Assembly: GCF_021869535.1 (NCBI RefSeq)
Contig: NW_026262690.1
Coordinates: 87,279,995 to 87,343,994, forward strand
Length of the DNA stretch: 64,000 nt
Reading direction: 5' to 3'
Origin: Mytilus californianus
Lineage: Eukaryota; Mollusca; Bivalvia; Mytilida; Mytilidae
The translations under genes were made by a program, and so were the position numbers. Positions within the stretch are counted from its first letter, which is position 1. Each line of letters begins with the position of its first letter. Of this stretch, positions 57,345-64,000 are shown in pieces. The notes beneath the pieces were generated by a model. That model was not told the origin of the DNA, searched no databases, and saw nothing but the letters and a program-made list of their open reading frames with translations.

Positions 57345-58183
57345 TATATAGTGATAAAAAAACTTGCTGTGCTTAAATTAAATAAGCATGCACATTAGAA
57401 TTGATATTCCATAAAAAAATATTTCACGAGTTGTTAAGTTAAAACCTAATTCTTTAATTTGAAATTAAGGGCTTGTCTGTACTTATTCTTATGTTCAAAA
57501 GGTAAGATAATTTTTTTATGATTGACTGTAGGTTTATCAATAAGTGCACATTTTAATAATCACTTTTTATACAATCGTTGTTTTCTTTATTCCAAACACT
57601 GCCATATCTCACCAGTTATTGTTAGTTTTTAAAACAATATAATGTTAAGTGGCAACTAATATAGTTTCTAAGGCAACAAGCAGTGATAAAAATTGCACAT
57701 TTTGAGTATTTCCCCAATTTTCTTGCATTTATCAATATTCACATTAATTTGAAAAAGGAAAAGTATGACCATATCAAGAAAATGTGAAACTATGCATGAA
57801 ACATATTCTCTTGAAATATTTTGTTTTCTCAAATGTGCTTCATGTTTCCTTGTTACTGTGGGCTCATTATTATTTAAGGGATACCAATTTTCGTGGATAA
57901 TGTGGATTTTGTGGTGATCGGTAAACCTTAAAATTTTCAATGAACTATAGGTTTTCTATAGACTTGTACCGGTATGCCAACTTGGACAAAACCATGAAAT
58001 CATATATGCTTAAAATATTAGAACTCGATGCCCCTTCTTCTTTATTTACTACTTTTTCAATTTCATGCATTTCAGAGCATGAAGACTGTATCTTGAACTC
58101 AAAAGATGTCTGAAAGGTTTTAATTGTGTAGGTGGGAAGATCTCTTAAAGACATTTTTCATTTACATCCTTATTTTTCTTCAG
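57345..58183. other. Gene 2 intron 2, distal part
   Basis: AT-rich, no repeat family recognised. Ends in a TTTTTCTTCAG acceptor. Minus-strand open frames here (57668-57940, 57945-58154) have no support. Confidence 0.45.
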
Positions 58184-58516
58184 GACACATGCCTAGATAC
58201 AACGTAGCAAAGAAAACTCTCCAGGAAATTGTGTGTGATTCTGACTATTATAGTCCAAGACAGTTTCAATCAAACAAATACAGAGAACATGGAGTTGCTC
58301 ATTGTATCCATCAAAAATCTAAGTGCCGTTCGGAAGGCATGGCAATCTTTGATGATAGTGATGCAGTATCAAATCGCAAATGTTTCTGTAATTATACAGG
58401 GAACTATGTGCCTGAATTTCCTGAATTCCTTGTAGATGGTGTCTATTTCGATGAGAGAGATAACAGATGCATTATTTCAAAGAAATGTGATCCATTATAT
58501 CAGGAACTTAACATGA
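58184..58516 (+). CDS. Gene 2, exon 3: Cys-rich, TNFR-like spacing
   Basis: 333 bp, phase 1 to phase 1 (ATGA|GTAAGT). Encodes QEIVCDSDYYSPRQFQ, then VAHCIHQKSKCRSEGM, SNRKCFCNYTGNYV and NRCIISKKC. The C-x4-5-C ... N/S-R-x-C-x-C-x-x-G pattern is loosely like a TNF-receptor cysteine-rich domain. NYTG is a possible N-glycosylation site. A second GTAAG 4 bp downstream would give a phase that meets a stop in the next exon, so the first donor is preferred. Confidence 0.78.
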
Positions 58517-59250
58517 GTAAGTAAGATGAAAGAGGTATAGTACATGTATCATAATTTCATCAAAGGTATACCAGTAGTACTATAGTAATCATGACTTCTT
58601 TGTTTATACATTTATTTGATTAAAACTACTAAATTCCAATACAAAATACAAATGATACACTGTAGAAAATGGTAAAAGGGTTCAGAGAGTGTTATAAAAT
58701 ATCATATGGAAGATTAGAAGAACTACATGTACAGTCAACAAAACATCACACAGAAAGAAAACAAGTTTGAAAACTTTTAAGTGAAACTATAGAGAACATT
58801 CTTGATTTACAAGGCACTTGTGCACCATTTCTGTTTCTACATTTTGGTTCTAGGCAGTGCGTCGAAAATAGAGTGTATTGGTTATTTATTAATTTAGAAA
58901 TCTGTTGAACAAAAGTTTGCAAAGAATCTAACTACCGGTAGATGAAATTTTCAAATCAGATGGCTATTTTAAATTTGAGCTAAATCTTCTTTAAGATCAA
59001 ATCTGAAAAAGTCCCTACTAAACAAAATACAGATTACTGTAACTGACTTTACATAAGAAATATGTAGCTATTCTTGTCAAAAAGAATACATGTAGATGCA
59101 ATATGACCAAAACAGACCACAAAGTTTCTTAATGATTTTGTTGCTGTTTAAAATCCCACTTTTAGGTCTTTGTAGGCCTATTTCAATTGATCACTTTATA
59201 AGATAATGGTTCATATTTTCTATCATTTGTTTTTATCTGTTTGATTTTAT
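58517..59250. other. Gene 2 intron 3, proximal part
   Basis: AT-rich with no recognised feature. Confidence 0.4.
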
Positions 59251-59254
59251 CTGG

Positions 59255-60200
59255 GTTTTCCGAAGGGTTTTGTTAAAGTACAGCGGGTGGGCTGCTGGCA
59301 GGCAGGCGGCTAACAACAGTTTCCACGCAATAACTTATGAACCTTTCTACCAATGCTTTTCAAATTTTAATATGTTGATACTAATGACCAAATAGAAGTG
59401 AACTTCTATATTGACGATTTTCATTTTTACTGTTCAGGAGTTATTCCTTGATATATTGGAAAATTGCACTTTATGTCGTTTCCATTCAATAACTTATGAG
59501 CCCTTCTGCCAATGGTTTTCAAATTGTTATATGTTGTTATTCGGTCTTACTGATGACAAAATAGAGATCAAGTTCAATATTGACCATTTTCACTTTTATC
59601 GTTCAGGAGGTATTGTCTTTGATTTATTGGAAAATGGCACATTATGTTGTTTCCATGCAATTACTTATAAACCACTTGACCAATGTTTTAAAAATTTTAG
59701 TATGTTGCTACTGATGAAAAAATGGAGGTCAAGTTAGATACATGTAATGCTGATTTTTACCTTTGCCAAGCAGGAGTTATGGTTCTTGATAGATTGGCAT
59801 TATATGTCGTTTTGTGCAACCAATCCTCATAATGTTTTATTAGGTGGTCAAGTTTGAAATTGACAATTTTCATTTTTGCGGTTCAGTAGTTATGGTCCTT
59901 CATAGATTGGATATTTGAACTTTATGTTGTTTCTGTGCATATACTTTATTTATGAACTGTTCAGCCAATGCTCATAAAGTTTTAATATGCTGTTACTGAT
60001 GACAAAATGGTGGACAAGTTTTATATTGACAGTTTTATTTTTGCCATTCTGGAGTTATGTATGGTCCATGATAGATTGGAAATAGGTATAGAATGTGGCA
60101 GGTCAAAAAATCTTGAAAGAGCCTTTCAAAGTACAGAAAACCCAGTTTGCTGTCAATTTGACAGCTCATTCCTTGTTAGGTTTAGTGATGGATGTTTGGG
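59255..60200 (+). repeat. Dispersed repeat with internal units of about 165 bp
   Basis: Head with GGGTTTTCCGAAGGGTTTTG and a GCTGGCAGGCAGGCGG tract, then about five units with CAATAACTTATGAACC, ATATGTTG-TACTGATGACAAAATG and TTTTCATTTTTACTGTTCAGG. Tail near 60190. Same head/array/tail plan as F1 and F2. Plus-strand frames through it are by-products. Confidence 0.75.
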
Positions 60201-60435
60201 ATAAATTCCAAAACTGTGGATTGAGCATACCAACCAATGAAAATTTGAAATTAATATAGATGCATGTGTTTTATGTATAGATTAACTTGTTATATATATA
60301 TATTCATCAGATATCTTTGATAGAGAATTCAAAGGGTCTTTCAATATTTTGCGAAACATACTATCTTCATGCACTACCAACATGGAAATTAAATCTCTTG
60401 AACAACAAGTCAAATATATCATTTTATATTTACAG

Positions 60436-60523
60436 TGTACAAGTGTGTAGATGTTTGTACAAATAGAACTTACAGACCACCTATGTCTTTAGAATGCATT
60501 CCATATCCAACAGCATCTACAAG
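60436..60523 (+). CDS. Gene 2, exon 4 (gene continues past window)
   Basis: 88 bp after TATATTTACAG, phase 1 in and phase 2 out (ACAAG|GTAAAT). Encodes MYKCVDVCTNRTY and LECIPYPTAST with three cysteines, continuing the ectodomain. The other two frames have stops. No later exon was found among the repeats to 64000, so the gene is 3'-partial here. Confidence 0.7.
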
Positions 60524-60781
60524 GTAAATCATTTATAATATTGTGGAGTGAGGATAAAAATTAAAGTACATCTACATGTATAACTATATTTCAAATTAAA
60601 ATATGTTATTATATATACCATGTATACCACTTTAGGACAGGGGTCTATATAGCATTCACATTGTCCGTATGTCTATTGGTCCAACAAATATTTCTTAATT
60701 TTCTCAAGTACTTAAGAACATAATGACTTCATCTTTTGACATCAGATTGACAGTGATGAGTTGTGACATGTTAGTTTTTTT

Positions 60782-60896
60782 TATACGACCGCAAAAAAAT
60801 TTCGCCGTCGTATATTGGTATGACCTTGGCGACGACGACGCCAAGGTCATACCAATATACAACCGCAAAATTTTTTTGCGGTCGTATAAAAAAAAC
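60782..60896. repeat. Inverted duplication of the F1 5' end
   Basis: TATACGACCGC ... CGTATATTGGTATGACCTTGG is followed immediately by its reverse complement, sharing a GACGACGACG centre. About 53-bp arms. Confidence 0.9.
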
Positions 60897-62201
60897 CGTC
60901 GTCCGGCGTTGTCGTCCGAAGACACACTGGTTTTCGCACTCTAACTTTAGTTTAAGTGAATGGATCTCTATGAAATTTTACCATAAGGTTCAATACCACA
61001 AAAGGAAGGTGGGGAATGATTTTGGTACCAACAGTTAAGGAATTAGGGGCCAAAAAGGGGCAAAAAATAAGCATTTTTGTAACTTCCAGACATAACTTGT
61101 GTGTTAGTGTATGGATCTCTCTGACATTGTACCACAAGGTTCCATATCACAAACCGAATGCTGGGATTGATTTTGGGGGTAATTGTCTCCAAATTTTAGG
61201 AATTAGGGGCCAAAAAGGGGCAAAAAACAAGCATTTTTCTAGTTTCCAGACAATTACTTGTGTTCAAGTGTATGGATCTCTCTGACATTGTACCACAAGG
61301 TTTCATATCACAAAGGGAATGCTGGGATTGATTTTGGGGGTAAGTGCCTCCAAATTTTAGGAATTAGGGGCCAAAAAGGGGCAAAAAACAAGCATTTTTC
61401 TAGTTTCATGACAATAACTTTTGTGTAAGTGTATGGATCTTTTTGAAATTGTACCACAAGGTTCCATATCAGAAAGGGAAAGCTGGAATTGAGTTTGGGG
61501 GTAATTGCCAAAAACGTTTAGGAATAAGGGGCCACAAATAAGCATTTTTCTAGTTTCCAGACAATAACTTGTGTTCAAGTAAAATTAAAATTGAGAATGA
61601 AATGGATCTCTCTGAAATTGTACTGCAAGGTACCATACCACAATGGGAAGGCTGGGATTGATTTTGGGGATAATTGCCTCAAAATTTTAGGAATAAGGGG
61701 CAAAAAACAAGCATTTTTCTAGTTTCATGACAATAACTTGTGTATAAGTGTATGGATCTTTCTGAAATTGTACTACAAGGTTCCATATCACAAAGGGAAA
61801 GCTGGAATTGAGTTTGGGGGTAATTGCCTAAAACGTTTAGGAATTTGGGCCAAAAAGGGGCAAAAAAACAAGCATTTTTCTAGTTTCCAGATAATAACTT
61901 GTGTTCAAGTGTATGGATCTCTCTGAAATTGTACTGCAAGGTACCATACCACGATGGGAAGGCTGGGATTGATTTTGGGGGTAATTGCCTCAAAATGTTA
62001 GGAATTAGGGGCAAAAAAGGGGCAAAAAACAAGCATTTTTCTAGTTTCAGGACAATAACTTGTGTGTAAGTGTATGGATCTTTCTGAAATTGTACTGCAA
62101 GGTTCCATATCACAAAGGCAAAGCTGGGTTTGAGTTTGGGGGTAATTGCCCTAAACGTTAAGGGATTTGGGGCCAAAAAGGGGCCAAAAAACAAGCATTT
62201 T
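60897..62201 (+). mobile_element. F1 element with C array
   Basis: After the inverted 5' end, the standard GTCGTCCGAAGACAC segment and about seven C units follow. A second F1 5' end at 62202 interrupts a unit within its GCATTTTT run. Confidence 0.8.
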
Positions 62202-64000
62202 TATACGACCGCAAAAATTTTGCAGTCGTATATTGGTATGACATTGTCGTCGTCCGAAGACACATTAGTTTTCGCACTATAACTTTAGTTTAAGTGAATG
62301 GATCTCAATGAAATTTTACCATAAGGTTCAATACCACAAAAGGAAGGTTGGGATTGATTTTATGGGTTATGGTACCAACAGTTAAGGAATTAGAGGCCAA
62401 AAAGGGGCAAAAAATAAGCATTTTTGTAACTTCCAGACATAACTTGTGTGTTAGTGTATGGATCTCTCTGACATTGTACCACAAGGTTCCATATCACAAA
62501 GGGAATGCGGGGATTGATTTTGGGGGTAATTGCCTCCAAATTTTAGGAATTAGGGGCCAAAAAGGGGCAAAAAACAAGCATTTTTCTAGTTTCATGACAA
62601 TAACTTGTGTGTAAGTGTATGGATCTCTCTGACATTGTACCACAAGGTTTCATATCACAAAGGGAATGCTGGGATTGATTTTGGGGGTAAGTGCCTCCAA
62701 ATTTTAGGAATTAGGGGCCAAAAAGGGGCAAAAAACAAGCATTATTCTAGTTTCCAGACAATTACTTGTGTTCAAGTGTATGGATCTCTCTGACATTGTA
62801 CCACAAGGTTCCATATCACAAAGGGAATGCTGGGATTGATTTTTGGGGTAATTGCCTCAAAATTTTAGGAATTGGGGGCCAAAAAAGGGGCAAAAAACAA
62901 GCATTTTTCTAGTTTCAGGACAATAACTTGTGTGTAAGTGTATGGATCTTTCTGAAATTGTACTACAAGGTTCCATATCACAAAGGGAAAGCTGGAAATG
63001 AGTTTGGGGGTAATTGCCCAAAACGTTAAGGAATAAGGGGCCAAAAAGGGGCAATAAATAAGCATTATTCTAGTTTCCAGACAATTACTTGTGTTCACGT
63101 GTATGGATCTTTCTGAAATTGTACTGCAAGGTACCATACCTCAAAGGGAAGGCTGGGATTGATTTTGGGGGTAATTGCCTCAAAAATTAAGGAATAAGGG
63201 GCCAAAAAGGGGTAAAAAACAAGCATTTTTCTAGTTTCAGGACTATAACTTTTGTGTAAGTTTATGGATCTTTTTAAAATTGTACTACAAGGTTCCATAT
63301 CACAAAGGGAAAGCTAGGTTTGAGTTTGGAGGTAATTGCCCTAAACGTTTAGGAATTTGGGGCCAAAAAGGGGCTTAAAAACAAGCATTTTTCTAGTTTC
63401 CAGACAATTACTTGTGTTCAAGTTTATGGATCTCTCTGAAATTGTACTGTAAGGTACCATACCACAAAGGGAAGGCTGGGATTGATTTTGGGGGTAATTG
63501 CCTCAAAATTTTAGGAATTAGGGGCCAAAAAGGGATAAAAAAACAAGCCTTTTTCTAGTTTCATGACAGTAACTTGTGTGTAAGTGTATGGATCTATATG
63601 AAATTGTACTACAAGGTTCCATATCACAAAGGGAAAGCTGGGTTTGAGATTGGAGGTAATTGCCCTAAATGTTTAGGAATTTGGGGCCAAAAAGGGGCTT
63701 AAAAACAAGCATTTTTCTAGTTTCCAGACAATAACTTGTGTTCAAGTGTATGGATCTCTCTGAAATTGTACTGTAAGGTACCATACCACAAAGGGAAGGC
63801 TGGGATTGAGTTTGGGGGTGATGAATCATAAGGGGGTTCAAAAAATTTGGGGGAGGGATTTTTTTTTCCTTTTTTTCTTTTTTTTTTTCTTTAAAATTTT
63901 CAATTTTAAATTGGTTATTTCTGATTTATATATAAAAGCAAATAATAATGATATGGTTTGAATAGGTAAATTAAAATTTTTTAAGTTCTGAGACCACATT
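62202..64000 (+). mobile_element. Nested F1 element with about nine C units, 3' end off-window
   Basis: Hairpin TATACGACCGC ... GCAGTCGTATA, then units at 161-bp spacing (GGATCT at 62460, 62621 and 62782), the T-rich stretch near 63860, and the beginning of the 3' module (AAGTTCTGAGACCACATT) at the window edge. Confidence 0.82.

Noticed and set aside
59411-60204. Plus-strand frames with repeated FHFYRSGG and CCFHAITY peptides
   Set aside because: They are translations of a tandem repeat of about 165 bp in gene 2 intron 3, with no splice or domain support.

Overview
The window looks like a piece of a bivalve mollusc nuclear genome, most likely a mussel (Mytilus-like). It is AT-rich and has eukaryotic GT-AG introns, small phase-matched exons, no operons, and a very high load of short dispersed elements with central tandem repeats, a style known from bivalve 'pearl'-type elements. 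The species is inferred from repeat style and was not tested by a search. Only two genes can be supported, both on the + strand and both partial or damaged.

Gene 1 (4484-20659) has six phase-compatible exons: an Ig-like domain exon, two small linker exons, a Ser/Asn-rich exon, an exon with an OTU cysteine-protease domain, and a short terminal exon ending in TGA. Its 5' end lies left of the window or was not found. An Ig domain joined to an OTU deubiquitinase-like domain by a glycine/asparagine-rich linker with a weakly RHIM-like stretch is the best candidate here for an undescribed protein architecture. The OTU exon carries two apparent 1-bp deletions, both at homopolymers, so the gene is either decaying or affected by assembly errors. 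The Ser/Asn-rich exon was copied 954 bp downstream and folded back into a 143-bp-arm hairpin.

Gene 2 (start codon 49670, running off the right edge) encodes a signal peptide followed by a Cys-rich extracellular region in at least four exons. The cysteine spacing is weakly TNF-receptor-like. No membrane segment or intracellular domain is in view.

Layout: 1-3713 tandem-repeat element with a 1.1-kb nested insertion; 3714-20659 gene 1, whose last intron (12139-20615) is nearly filled by stacked repeat elements; 20660-49649 about 29 kb of intergenic DNA with MITEs, a TTAA-flanked 2.2-kb element, a tRNA-type SINE, a Ty3/Gypsy fragment, LINE fragments and two elements with dense subterminal motif clusters; 49650-60523 gene 2, with a 4.4-kb composite element holding a decayed Penelope-like reverse transcriptase in its second intron; 60782-64000 nested repeat elements.

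A unifying observation is one element family ('F1' below). It has a terminal hairpin built on ATACGACCGC at the 5' end, a shared 3' end closing in GCATTTTATT, and exchangeable central arrays: a 126-136-bp unit ('A'), a 160-161-bp unit ('C'), or AT-rich units ('D'). A filled/empty site comparison at 36.2-37.4 kb shows insertion into a T-run without an obvious target duplication. A second family ('F2', 428-1534 and 39530-40888) has a different terminal hairpin and a 147-bp internal period that carries a nuclear-receptor-like DR0 motif. No bacterial, CRISPR, rRNA or canonical tRNA features were seen.
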